The notes: generated by a model not told the origin, from the letters alone. Positions 15,471 to 22,684 are shown, counted from the first letter of the stretch. The stretch is 28,959 bases of DNA from an uncultured Neisseria sp. (GCA_927911515.1 CAKMQH010000210.1:1-28959); one strand, 5' to 3'. A program made the numbers and translations.

Positions 15471-17351
15471 ATGTCTGACGATAAATCCAAAACCTATGCT
15501 GATTCCGCGCGGATTCCGTTGCCTTTCGGGGCGTTGATTGCAGAACGTAAACCGTCAAATCGGCTGGCAATCCCGTTTGCCCGCCCGCTGCGCCATATTG
15601 CGTCAGGCGGGACGGTTGCACCGATTGAGCCGCCAAAGCCCAAACCGCCCGAGCCTTACACGCCGCCGGCAGGCTATGCCGCTGTATCGGGGGAATGGGG
15701 GTTTGTTTTGCACGCGGTGGGCACGGGGTCGGCTTGTTTGACCGGTGGTTTCGCGGGCGGTAGCACGGCGGTCGGAATGTCAGGCGTGTCGGTTGAGGCT
15801 GTTGATGTTGCCCATTGTTTTCAGACGACCTTTGAGGGGATGACCGCGCTTGAAGGTCGTCTGAAATCGCTGTCTGAGCCGTCGTTTGCAGTTTCTGCGT
15901 GTGCAGCAGGTGTTCAAAGCGCGATGGACGGGCTGGACGGCTGCTCCGGCGCGAACACGACAGGCAGCCTGTTTTTGACGGGCTGTGGCGGCGATGCGCA
16001 GGCGGCTCAGGCGGGCGAGCTATTGGAAAGCCACGCGGACAGCACGTTTTCAGACGACGCTTTGTTGGTTGGCTGTTTGCAATCGGACATCCTCGCGGCG
16101 GCGGATTTAGCGCGTTGTTTCAGCCCTAAATCCCTGCCAGCCGTTCCCGTCCCCTGTGAATACTACGAGATTCCGGTCGAGCCTGAGCCTGTTCCCGAAA
16201 CCTACGTCTGCGGCATCCGCCCGCCGTCAAACCGCCTTGCTCTGCGGTTTTACCGCAGGAAAATTGCGCACGACCCGCGCCATATTCCGCTGCCGTTCGC
16301 TTGTTTTGATACGGCAAAAACCCCTGTTTTAAACGGATACATTATGCAAAACACCGTTAAAGCCACGGCGGACGGGCAGCCGATTGGGTTGTTTTCCGCC
16401 TCGTTTACCGCCGATACAGGCGGCTACTGCTGGCAAGGCAGCCTGACCGTATCGCCAGAGGATTTCGCCAAAATCAACCCCGACGCACGCGCAAAGGGCG
16501 AGGAAGCGCAAATCAAGGTGCAAATCAACGCGGACACTTTCGTAATTATCGCCGAGGATTACAGCGACAACCGCCGCTTCGGGCAGAAAAGCTATACGGT
16601 AACAGGCAGGAGCGTTACCGCCCGCTTGGGCGCAGACTACGCCCCAAAAGGCAGCGGCACATACCGTAACCCTATCTACGCGCAACAAATCGCCACGGAG
16701 GTATTGAGACCGACGGGGGTGGGTTTGGACGGATGGACGATGGCGGATTGGCTGATTCCTGCCGATGTGTACGCATTGACGGACAAAACGCCGATAGCGG
16801 TATTGCAAGAGCTGGCGCAGGCGGCGGGCGGGTTTATTGAGAGCGACCACGCCAAGCCTGTCCTAAGATTTAAGCCTAAGTGGAAATCGGCAGCTTGGGA
16901 GGTGGCGCAGGCTGCGGCAGACGTTACCGTGCCTGCCAGCGTGATTTTCGGCATCAGCGGGCAGCGCAGCGTGTCCGAACAGGCAAACGGGATTTATGTG
17001 TGGCCGAGCCACAATAAGGGCAAGGGCGCGGACGTGTACCGCAACGGCAGCAACCGCGAGCCGCGAGCCTCTGCGCTAACCCACGCGCTTTATACCGACC
17101 AGCCTGTTTTGCTTGCCGCAGGCATTGCCGCCTTGAGCGCGACGGGTGTCCATAAGCGCGAGACCGTGTCTTTGCCGGTATCGGATAAATACGCCATCCC
17201 TATGGCGAATTTGGGCGAGATTTGGCAAATCAGCGAGCCGTCGGGCAACTGGCAGGGCGTGGTTGTTGGCGTATCGGTTGAGATCAAAATCGAAAACGAC
17301 GCGCCTGTCGTTACTCAAAATGTCAGCATCGACCGCTATTTGGACGAGTGA
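15471..17351 (+). CDS. Tail hub-like protein (626 aa) with repetitive N-terminal half
   Basis: Residues about 290-626 look like a tail hub: strands around LFSASFTADTGGYCWQGSLT and VQINADTFVIIAEDYSDNR, a YTVTGRSVTARLG motif and a C-terminal beta segment that ends NVSIDRYLDE. Hubs carry the tail tip and fibres. The N-terminal half is unusual. RIPLPFG...PSNRLAIPF at residues 14-36 is echoed by PPSNRLALRF...RHIPLPFA at about 249-280, and between them lies a Gly/Ala/Ser-rich stretch with regularly placed Cys. Two DUS copies in opposite orientation (about 15820 and 15855) lie within this stretch and are translated as FQTTF and EGRLK. Function is inferred from position and pattern. Confidence 0.65.
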   Translation: MSDDKSKTYADSARIPLPFGALIAERKPSNRLAIPFARPLRHIASGGTVAPIEPPKPKPPEPYTPPAGYAAVSGEWGFVLHAVGTGSACLTGGFAGGSTAVGMSGVSVEAVDVAHCFQTTFEGMTALEGRLKSLSEPSFAVSACAAGVQSAMDGLDGCSGANTTGSLFLTGCGGDAQAAQAGELLESHADSTFSDDALLVGCLQSDILAAADLARCFSPKSLPAVPVPCEYYEIPVEPEPVPETYVCGIRPPSNRLALRFYRRKIAHDPRHIPLPFACFDTAKTPVLNGYIMQNTVKATADGQPIGLFSASFTADTGGYCWQGSLTVSPEDFAKINPDARAKGEEAQIKVQINADTFVIIAEDYSDNRRFGQKSYTVTGRSVTARLGADYAPKGSGTYRNPIYAQQIATEVLRPTGVGLDGWTMADWLIPADVYALTDKTPIAVLQELAQAAGGFIESDHAKPVLRFKPKWKSAAWEVAQAAADVTVPASVIFGISGQRSVSEQANGIYVWPSHNKGKGADVYRNGSNREPRASALTHALYTDQPVLLAAGIAALSATGVHKRETVSLPVSDKYAIPMANLGEIWQISEPSGNWQGVVVGVSVEIKIENDAPVVTQNVSIDRYLDE

Positions 17352-17375
17352 TTAAAGCCGTTTTAAAAATGCTTT

Positions 17376-17411
17376 AAAGGTCGTCTGAAAGCCATGTTCA
17401 GACGACCTTTT
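17376..17411 (+). terminator. DUS inverted-repeat terminator after tail hub gene
   Basis: Arms 17376-17389 and 17397-17410 are 14-bp perfect complements made of two facing DUS copies with a seven-base loop, followed by T-rich sequence. The next gene starts 24 bases on with its own GGGAG. Confidence 0.75.
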
Positions 17412-17434
17412 ATCTATTTGTTGGGAGTAACAAA

Positions 17435-17665
17435 ATGACCAATCTGTATCAAAACCTGACGGCACTGCTCAACCGCGAGCAACGCGGTATCGCCAAAATA
17501 ACAGGCGATTTGGGCGGCGGCTCATGGGCGGCACAAACGCAAAGCGGCGGGAATATCGTCTTGAGCGGTCAGGCTGCCTTAAGTCAACGTGTTTTCTACG
17601 ACATTCGCACCAACCGCATCATCAGCCAAGCCCCCGACGCTGCCGTTTTGGAGTTGGGCGTGTAG
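17435..17665 (+). CDS. Small phage tail protein (76 aa)
   Basis: GGGAG lies about eight bases before the ATG. The 76-aa product has the pattern GGGSWAAQTQSGGNIVLSG.A....VFYDIRTNRIISQAPD, a short all-beta domain that recurs beside hub genes of Mu-like siphophages. No membrane or signal segment. A role in the tail tip is inferred from location. The 71 bases after it hold no further gene. Confidence 0.55.
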   Translation: MTNLYQNLTALLNREQRGIAKITGDLGGGSWAAQTQSGGNIVLSGQAALSQRVFYDIRTNRIISQAPDAAVLELGV

Positions 17666-17736
17666 TGTTGAGTGCAGGCTCGCCGCCTTGGCGGTGGGCA
17701 ATGGGCTGAGATAATTTGTTTTATTTTGAGAGTGTT

Positions 17737-18075
17737 ATGAGTACGGATATTCTGCGCTTCAAACAGGGCGAAACCGTCGAAATCAGCGTGATTTTTGATG
17801 TTTTGGACGACTTGGGTATTTCTGCTCTGACCGGCGTTACCGCTGCCGCCGAACTTCGGCGCAAATATACTAAGGATACGGTCGCCCGCTTTCAGACGAC
17901 CCTTTACCCCGAAATACGCTTGGTGTTGCTGCGTTTGGATGCTGACGTATGCCGAAGTTTGATGGAGGGGCATTACGTTTTTGATTTGCAATTTACACGC
18001 CGCTCTGACGGCTTGGTGCAATACAGCGGAGATATTCCGCTGGAGATTTTAAAGAGTACGAGCAATGTTGGGTAA
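17737..18075 (+). CDS. Tail-fibre-region protein, beta-sandwich like (112 aa)
   Basis: The ATG at 17737 is chosen because translation from the upstream TTG at 17716 adds a non-conserved stretch; the ribosome site (GAGAG) is weak. The order of strands, RFKQGETVEISVIFDVL, then TGVTAAAELR, LRLDADVCRSL and YVFDLQFTR, resembles the N-terminal domain of baseplate-upper/fibre-connector proteins (BppU type), which hold receptor-binding proteins to the tail. This is a structural guess. An in-frame DUS-like sequence at about 17889 encodes RFQTT. It overlaps the next gene by 11 bases. Confidence 0.5.
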   Translation: MSTDILRFKQGETVEISVIFDVLDDLGISALTGVTAAAELRRKYTKDTVARFQTTLYPEIRLVLLRLDADVCRSLMEGHYVFDLQFTRRSDGLVQYSGDIPLEILKSTSNVG

Positions 18076-18271
18076 GTTTAGAGTTTTTAAGGGAAATTTG
18101 GGAAATGCCGCGCATCGGTACGATGACGACTTGTATCGGACGTGGTTGATCCAGCCCGAGAATCAAGGCAAATCATTTAAGGATTTCACGCAATGGCTTG
18201 CCGACGTTAAAAGCGAGGATGCGGGCGAAGCCCCTGATTTCGTAGCAAGATTTATTTTGGCAATTTCATAA
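18065..18271 (+). CDS. Small unknown phage protein (68 aa)
   Basis: It overlaps the end of the previous gene by 11 bases and ends 16 bases before the next. The product is hydrophilic and aromatic-rich at its centre (YRTWLIQPENQGKSFKDFTQW), with no membrane helix. The overlaps at both ends support translation. No family recognised; its place before the fibre genes suggests a connector or fibre-assembly role (inference). Confidence 0.5.
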   Translation: MLGKFRVFKGNLGNAAHRYDDDLYRTWLIQPENQGKSFKDFTQWLADVKSEDAGEAPDFVARFILAIS

Positions 18272-18287
18272 AAGGCAAGTAAAAAAA

Positions 18288-18794
18288 ATGACATTAAGAC
18301 AACGCATAGACGCGCTGGTGGACGCTATTGGCACAAAATTCAAAGAGGTTATCGGTAAAATCGGCTCGACAGATATGCTGCAAACTACGGAGCGCGGGAG
18401 CGTGGTAGGTGCGGTAAACGAGTTGAAAATCCGTATTGACAACATCGGCAGCGGCAATAGCGGCGCGGCGATTGACGATACTGCACCTGCGGCTGATAAA
18501 GCTTATTCCAGTCAGAAGGTTGATTCGCTGATTGATGCGGCAAAAACGGCTGTCAAATCAGAGATTTTAGACGGCGCGGACGCGGCATACGATACGCTGG
18601 CGGAAGTTGCCAAGTATATTGAGCAGGACAAAACCGGCGCGACCGCGCTTTCGGAAGCTGTTGCCAAACGCCTGCGTATCGATGAGGCGCAAGTTTTGAC
18701 ACAGGCGCAAAAAACCGCAGTAGAAACCACGCTCAATCTTGGCGATACTGATACCGACTTTGTGGCTAAATTTAATCAGGCGTTGCAGTCATGA
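18288..18794 (+). CDS. Tail fibre protein (168 aa)
   Basis: The segment ILDGADAAYDTLAEVAKYI with EQD after it (residues about 92-113) is a well-known tail-fibre signature of the type (L).GAPAALDTL.E.A. Helical coiled coil surrounds it, so it probably forms a trimeric stalk. The N-terminus follows the pattern MTL..R....VDA....FK, which is also found in the next gene, suggesting a shared anchor to the tail tip. AAGG lies before an A-run and the ATG. The stop overlaps the next start as ATGA, so the two are translated together. Confidence 0.7.
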   Translation: MTLRQRIDALVDAIGTKFKEVIGKIGSTDMLQTTERGSVVGAVNELKIRIDNIGSGNSGAAIDDTAPAADKAYSSQKVDSLIDAAKTAVKSEILDGADAAYDTLAEVAKYIEQDKTGATALSEAVAKRLRIDEAQVLTQAQKTAVETTLNLGDTDTDFVAKFNQALQS

Positions 18795-19156
18795 CCTTGG
18801 TTGAGCGTTTTAAGCTGTTTGTCGATGCCGTTGCTGCCCAATTTAAGGCGCAGGAGGCGGAAATCAATAGATTAAGATCTGCGCAAGGCGGCGGTAAAAA
18901 AGAGTATCGGGAGATGTATGTCCCGCGATCGGAAATTAAATTTTCAGAAGGAAATAACAACAACAAGTGGATTACCATTCCATTTGCAGTTCCTTTTTCA
19001 GAGCGTCCGATGGTCAATGTTGTGCTGGATATACAAGACGTCACGCCAAGAAACTCTTATGTGGGTAATATCACGGCGGAAGGGTTCGATATAGGCATAA
19101 ACTATGCGCCGGCACTCAAGGGCTTGTGGTATCAGGCTTGGATTGTTGATAAATAG
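18791..19156 (+). CDS. Probable receptor-binding tail protein with H-type-lectin-like domain (121 aa)
   Basis: The start is an ATGA overlap with the previous stop. Residues 1-30 share the MTL..R....VDA....FK pattern with the preceding fibre. Residues about 58-121 match an H-type-lectin-like pattern: W.TIPFAVPFSERPMVNVVL, then YVGNITAEGFDIGI and WYQAWIV at the end. Such domains form trimers that bind sugars. Together with the terminal position in the operon, this makes it a good candidate for the protein that contacts the host surface. Family recognition is by pattern only. Confidence 0.65.
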   Translation: MTLVERFKLFVDAVAAQFKAQEAEINRLRSAQGGGKKEYREMYVPRSEIKFSEGNNNNKWITIPFAVPFSERPMVNVVLDIQDVTPRNSYVGNITAEGFDIGINYAPALKGLWYQAWIVDK

Positions 19157-19162
19157 GCAGCA

Positions 19163-19310
19163 AAAAGGTCGTCTGAATACTGGCGACCTCAATAGGGAGA
19201 TTGAAAAAATAAAGTGGGACGGCGACGTAGCAGTGCAGCAACACCGCTACGCCAGCCAAGCAGATCGGACCTGCATTGACTTCTAAGGCCGCCTTAGTCT
19301 CGCGAGACTT
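19163..19310 (+). other. Cluster of inverted repeats between fibre gene and com-like ORF
   Basis: No convincing gene lies in 19157-19342. Four inverted repeats follow one another: AGGTCG/CGACCT (about 19166-19189, on a DUS); GTAGC.GTG/CAC.GCTAC (19227-19250); CTAAGGC/GCCTTAG with a one-base centre (19283-19297); and the perfect palindrome AGTCTCGCGAGACT (19296-19309), overlapping by two bases. The last two have no U-tract. They might form a structured RNA or bind a regulator, as upstream of Mu com-mom, but this is speculation. Confidence 0.45.
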
Positions 19311-19342
19311 GGGCATTCTATCTGATACAGGAGTGGATGCAA

Positions 19343-19456
19343 ATGCAAATTTATCGGGAGTTACGCTGCAAATTCTGCGGCAAATTGGTTATTTGTAACT
19401 GGGAAAACAAAAGCGGCGGAAACGCCGCTTTTCTTATCTTCTGCCATCCGATATAG
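19343..19456 (+). CDS. Truncated Com-like zinc-finger ORF (37 aa)
   Basis: AGGAG at 19329-19333 gives good spacing to the ATG at 19343 (the ATG at 19337 is too close). The product starts MQIYRELRCKFCGKLVICN. RCK.C.KL is the opening of the Mu Com zinc-finger family, which activates translation of mom. The usual second Cys pair (CPRC) is missing: after residue 19 the sequence reads into a terminator hairpin (19409-19432) and stops at the phage end. It is probably a decayed or re-used remnant at the place where com lies in Mu. It is antisense to the phage-encoded tail of the FarB fusion. Confidence 0.45.
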   Translation: MQIYRELRCKFCGKLVICNWENKSGGNAAFLIFCHPI

Positions 19457-21115
19457 TGCAAAAGCTGCCGTAACTTTCAAAACGGATCGAGTGCAAAAGT
19501 TGATGTAACAAAGTGCAAAAGGCGGCGGCGGCTTACAATCTTCTACAACGGCAAAGGTCTCTGAAATTTTCAGACGACCTTTTTGATATTCAATGCCCTG
19601 CTGATGAACTTCCATTGATGGTGGCTTGGCAAACCAAATTATGGAAATCATAACAATAAACAAGATACTACCAGCCAGGAAAATCTCATTCGATCCCATA
19701 ATAAAGCCTTGCTGCGTGATGACATCAGAAATATTTGTCAGAACCTGTTGTTCACTCAATCCTCGTTGCGTCATTTCATGAACCGCTTGCGCAGTCAAAG
19801 TCGAATAAGGAGTAATCTGTTCGCTCAGTTGGGTATGATGCAAAGCCTCTCGACGCTCCCACATGGTACTGACTACGGACACACCCACACCACCCATGAA
19901 GACGCGCAAGAAATTAGACAGACTACTTGCAGATGCAATCTGATCGGATTTGATATGAGACAACGTAATACTGGTCAAAGGAAGGAAAAACATTGACACG
20001 CCCAAGCCTTGCCAGAATTGGGGCCAAACGACATTACTCACATCCATTCCGGCATAAAAGTCAGTACGCCAATAGAAAGTAAAAGCAAACGTCAAAAAGC
20101 TTGCGGTAACAAGAAGGCGCATATCAATGCGGTTGCCAAACCTACCTATAATCGGGGACAACAAAATGGGAAGAAAGCCGACAGGCGCGGCCGCCAATCC
20201 CGCCCATGTTGCCGTATAACCAAGATTAGACTGCAACACCAACGGCAACAGCGTCAGCGTACCCATGTAAACCATAAAGCCCAACGAAGTCGCCAGTACA
20301 CCTATTGTAAAATTTCTGTTGCCAAACAAAGAGAAATCGACAATAGGGTATTTCTCGCCCAGTTCCCAAACCACAAAATACGTCAGACATATCAAAGCCA
20401 CTACGCCTAAAACGATAATCTCCCCAGAGGCAAACCAGTCCAACTCTTTACCTCTGTCCAGCATCATTTGCAGCGCACCAACACCAACCACCATCAATAC
20501 TAAACCGATGTAATCTATTGGCGTCTTAACCACTTCCGTTTCCCTATCCCTCAATTGCTGCCACACAATAAATGCAGAGAGGATACCGATAGGGATGTTG
20601 ATGAAGAAAATCCAACCCCAATGCCAATTATCCGAAATCCAGCCGCCGAGAATAGGACCTAAAACGGGCGCGACGACAACGGTCATTGCCCACAGCGCCA
20701 AAGCCAATGTCCGTTTTTCAGGAGGGTATGACGCCATTAACAAACTTTGCGACAGCGGAATCAACGGCCCGGCTACAAAGCCTTGTAAAACCCTGAAGAT
20801 CACCAAAGCCTGAAGATTGGGTGCAATGCCGCACAACCACGACAACAAAACGAATCCCGCTACGGATGCGATAAACAGTTTTACTTCGCCAAACCGTTTT
20901 GCCATAAACCCTGTTAGCGGCACTGAAATCGCATTCGCCACAGCAAATGATGTAATGACCCAGGTGCCTTGAGTAGTCGCCGCGCCTAAGTCCCCGGCAA
21001 TTACTGGTACAGCAACGTTGGCAATCGTGGTATCCAAGACTTCCATAAAGACGGCAAGGCTGAGCGCCAACGTAACCAGCACCAGCCTAACACCCTGCAA
21101 TGGCGGATAATTCAT
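19361..21115 (-). CDS. farB: FarB/EmrB-like MFS efflux transporter, C-terminus extended into prophage (584 aa)
   Basis: This 14-helix drug:proton antiporter of the DHA2 family exports fatty acids or hydrophobic drugs with an adaptor and an outer-membrane channel. Residues 1-500 resemble gonococcal FarB closely as I recall it (MNYPPL start; LDTTIANVAVPVIAG motif near 27-41; GFMAKRFGEVKLF; VVAPVLGPILGGW; LDRGKELDWFASGE). Family members end near residue 510-520. Here residues up to 526 come from host DNA and the last 58 (from CKPPPPFALC) are encoded by the prophage right end. A degenerate DUS hairpin (19553-19582) lies within the frame, so the native stop was probably close to the insertion point. 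The transport core is intact, so function may be kept. Confidence 0.85.
   Translation of the reverse strand: MNYPPLQGVRLVLVTLALSLAVFMEVLDTTIANVAVPVIAGDLGAATTQGTWVITSFAVANAISVPLTGFMAKRFGEVKLFIASVAGFVLLSWLCGIAPNLQALVIFRVLQGFVAGPLIPLSQSLLMASYPPEKRTLALALWAMTVVVAPVLGPILGGWISDNWHWGWIFFINIPIGILSAFIVWQQLRDRETEVVKTPIDYIGLVLMVVGVGALQMMLDRGKELDWFASGEIIVLGVVALICLTYFVVWELGEKYPIVDFSLFGNRNFTIGVLATSLGFMVYMGTLTLLPLVLQSNLGYTATWAGLAAAPVGFLPILLSPIIGRFGNRIDMRLLVTASFLTFAFTFYWRTDFYAGMDVSNVVWPQFWQGLGVSMFFLPLTSITLSHIKSDQIASASSLSNFLRVFMGGVGVSVVSTMWERREALHHTQLSEQITPYSTLTAQAVHEMTQRGLSEQQVLTNISDVITQQGFIMGSNEIFLAGSILFIVMISIIWFAKPPSMEVHQQGIEYQKGRLKISETFAVVEDCKPPPPFALCYINFCTRSVLKVTAAFALYRMAEDKKSGVSAAFVFPVTNNQFAAEFAA
19409..19432. 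terminator. Terminator hairpin with GAAA loop near prophage right end
   Basis: Perfect ten-base arms AAAAGCGGCG and CGCCGCTTTT flank a GAAA tetraloop and end in T-runs on both strands. It could stop phage late transcription before the host gene. On the minus strand it lies inside the extended farB reading frame. Confidence 0.75.
19456..19537. other. Prophage right end with transposase-binding-type repeats
   Basis: GTGCAAAAG occurs at 19456, 19491 and 19513, all in the same direction, followed twice by TG.(C/T)GTAAC. This is the kind of repeated end-binding site expected for a MuA-type transposase. The proposed end is CA at 19536-19537, so the other strand starts TGTAAGCC, fitting the TG...CA rule of Mu-family elements. 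From 19538 on, the minus-strand frame is host farB-like. The exact end needs comparison with an empty site or the left end. Confidence 0.7.
19553..19582 (-). terminator. Degenerate DUS inverted repeat inside extended farB frame
   Basis: AAAGGTCTCTGAAA (19553-19566, DUS lacking one G) faces TTTTCAGACGACCTTT (19567-19582). It is probably the original transcription terminator of the farB unit, now translated as KGRLKISETF because the stop codon was displaced by the insertion, or because terminator and gene end overlapped. Confidence 0.5.
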
Positions 21116-21346
21116 ATTTCTTCGCTATTATTCATTCATATAGTTGCGCAGTGATTGCGCTTAGATACACATCTCTTTTCAGACGACCTTCTTGATGACC
21201 GTTCATATCATCACAAGCTAAAAGCCAAGTGCCACCTTGTATCTGTTGCGCCACAAATTTACTTCCTCATGCACTTTGATATCGATTCGCTATCAAGTCA
21301 CTACATTCAGCAATTCAACACATGAAAGGTCGTCTGAAAACATTTT

Positions 21347-22537
21347 TTACTTAGCGTATTTCTCAAAAATCTTATCGATCAACGCATCAGCAGCAGCCCA
21401 ATCTACGCCTTCGGTTTCCGGTGATGCTACATTTTTATCAGCAACAGCCGTCATGTTTTTTCCTGAACCGGCACCTGAAATATCAACCTTTACTTTCATA
21501 GACAAGCCGACACGAAGCGGATTAGCCTGCAACTCTTTCGTATCCAAACTGATACGGACCGGAACACGTTGTACAACCTTAATCCAGTTCCCCGTCGCAT
21601 TTTGAGGCGGCAAAAGGGAAAATGCACTGCCCGTACCCGCAGACAAACCCATCACCCTGCCATGATAGACTACTTTATTCCCATATAAATCGGCAGTCAT
21701 TTCAACAGGTTGCCCAATTTTCATTTGACGCAGTTGTGATTCTTTAAAGTTTGCATCCACCCAAAGGTTGCTCAAAGGAACCACAGCCATCATTGGAGAG
21801 CCTTGGGCAATACGCTGACCCACTTGAACATTCCGTTTGGCAATTTGTCCATTCATCGGGGCGCGAATTTGGGTACGTTGCAGATTCAACCATGCATCTT
21901 TAATATGACTGATGGCTGTTTGCACCGCAGGTTGTTGACGCAGAGGAATATTATTGCCCAAAACTGCTTGTGCAGAAGTTTCTTCCGCCTCTACTGCCTT
22001 CAAAGCCGCCTGGGCTTGAACCACAGCAGCGCGGGCATGACTCAACTCCTCGCCTGAAATCGCGTCTGTTCCCGATAAAGCTTCGCGTCGACGCAAATCT
22101 GCCTGAGCCTTTGCCAATTCGGCTTTTCGCAACAGAACTTGCGCTTTTGCCTTCGAATTAACCGCAGTTTGTTGTTTATTCTGACGAATTGCCTGAATCA
22201 ATTCATTTTGAGCACGCTCGTAAGCCAGCTGAAAATCGCTATCATCCAACGCAACTAAGACATCCCCTTTTTTTACCACATCAGTATCGTCATACATCAC
22301 CTTTCTTACCGTACCGGTGACTTGAGGGGTAATTTGCACCAGATGGCCCGCAACATAAGCATCTTCAGTCTCTTCCTCGTATTGCCAAAATAAGAAATAC
22401 GCAAGAGCCACTCCGACTGCAATCAAAATAAAAAGCAGTGTGATAACTGCTAAATTACGTCCGCGCTTACGCCCCACCCTTGAACTTTTTGTCCCTAAAT
22501 TGCGTAATTGTTCATTATTTTCGAGATTCGCATCCAT
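21347..22537 (-). CDS. farA: FarA/EmrA-like membrane fusion protein (396 aa)
   Basis: This HlyD-family adaptor links the inner-membrane transporter to an outer-membrane channel. After a basic N-terminus there is one membrane helix (about residues 29-51, LAVITLLFILIAVGVALAYF), then EDAYVAGHLVQITPQVTGTV, a lipoyl-like domain with VVKKGDVLVALD, a long coiled-coil hairpin (about 105-215) and the second lipoyl half around QIRAPMNGQIAKRNVQVGQ. The beta-barrel region contains LWVDANFKESQL, a typical EmrA/FarA motif. The gene lies 231 bases before farB on the same strand; that gap carries DUS copies near 21178 and 21326 but no gene. Confidence 0.88.
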   Translation of the reverse strand: MDANLENNEQLRNLGTKSSRVGRKRGRNLAVITLLFILIAVGVALAYFLFWQYEEETEDAYVAGHLVQITPQVTGTVRKVMYDDTDVVKKGDVLVALDDSDFQLAYERAQNELIQAIRQNKQQTAVNSKAKAQVLLRKAELAKAQADLRRREALSGTDAISGEELSHARAAVVQAQAALKAVEAEETSAQAVLGNNIPLRQQPAVQTAISHIKDAWLNLQRTQIRAPMNGQIAKRNVQVGQRIAQGSPMMAVVPLSNLWVDANFKESQLRQMKIGQPVEMTADLYGNKVVYHGRVMGLSAGTGSAFSLLPPQNATGNWIKVVQRVPVRISLDTKELQANPLRVGLSMKVKVDISGAGSGKNMTAVADKNVASPETEGVDWAAADALIDKIFEKYAK

Positions 22538-22652
22538 GATTTCATTTTAACCCGAGTAATTACAGACTATTTTCCTTATTTACCCCACCCCATTAATATC
22601 TCTTTGATTTTAATAGAATAGACAATACTGAAAAATACATGCAGAGGTGCAT

Positions 22653-22684
22653 TTTATAGCCGCATCGTTACTCAATCAAGTAAC
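22653..22684 (-). promoter_or_regulatory. Candidate farA promoter and MarR-type operator
   Basis: On the minus strand GTTACT-N6-AGTAAC (22667-22684) is an 18-bp inverted repeat of the size bound by MarR-family dimers. It covers TTGATT, which can act as -35, and TATAAA follows after about 15 bases. A regulator of matching type is encoded in the same cluster. Binding is inferred from the arrangement only. Confidence 0.4.

Larger units (their letters stand above)
1..19537 (+). mobile_element. Mu-like transposable prophage, right-hand late region (left part outside window)
   Basis: Nearly all genes run on the plus strand in the order protease/scaffold, capsid, adaptor, morphogenesis protein, tail tube, tape measure, tail tip, fibres. 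gp36-like and gpG-like genes are hallmarks of Mu relatives. No tail sheath or baseplate-wedge gene is visible, which points to a long non-contractile tail like Pseudomonas D3112/B3 (inference). The right end carries repeated GTGCAAAAG motifs and a terminal CA at 19537, after which the frame is that of a host farB-like gene. Transposase, early regulators, lysis, terminase and portal genes are not in the window. The prophage genes contain many DUS copies, so the phage lineage has probably lived long in this genus. Confidence 0.92.

Noticed and set aside
19452..19458. TATAGTG, the first bases of a Correia repeat end
   Set aside because: The sequence continues CAAAAG instead of GATTAA, and there is no second inverted end nearby; it belongs to the phage end repeats.
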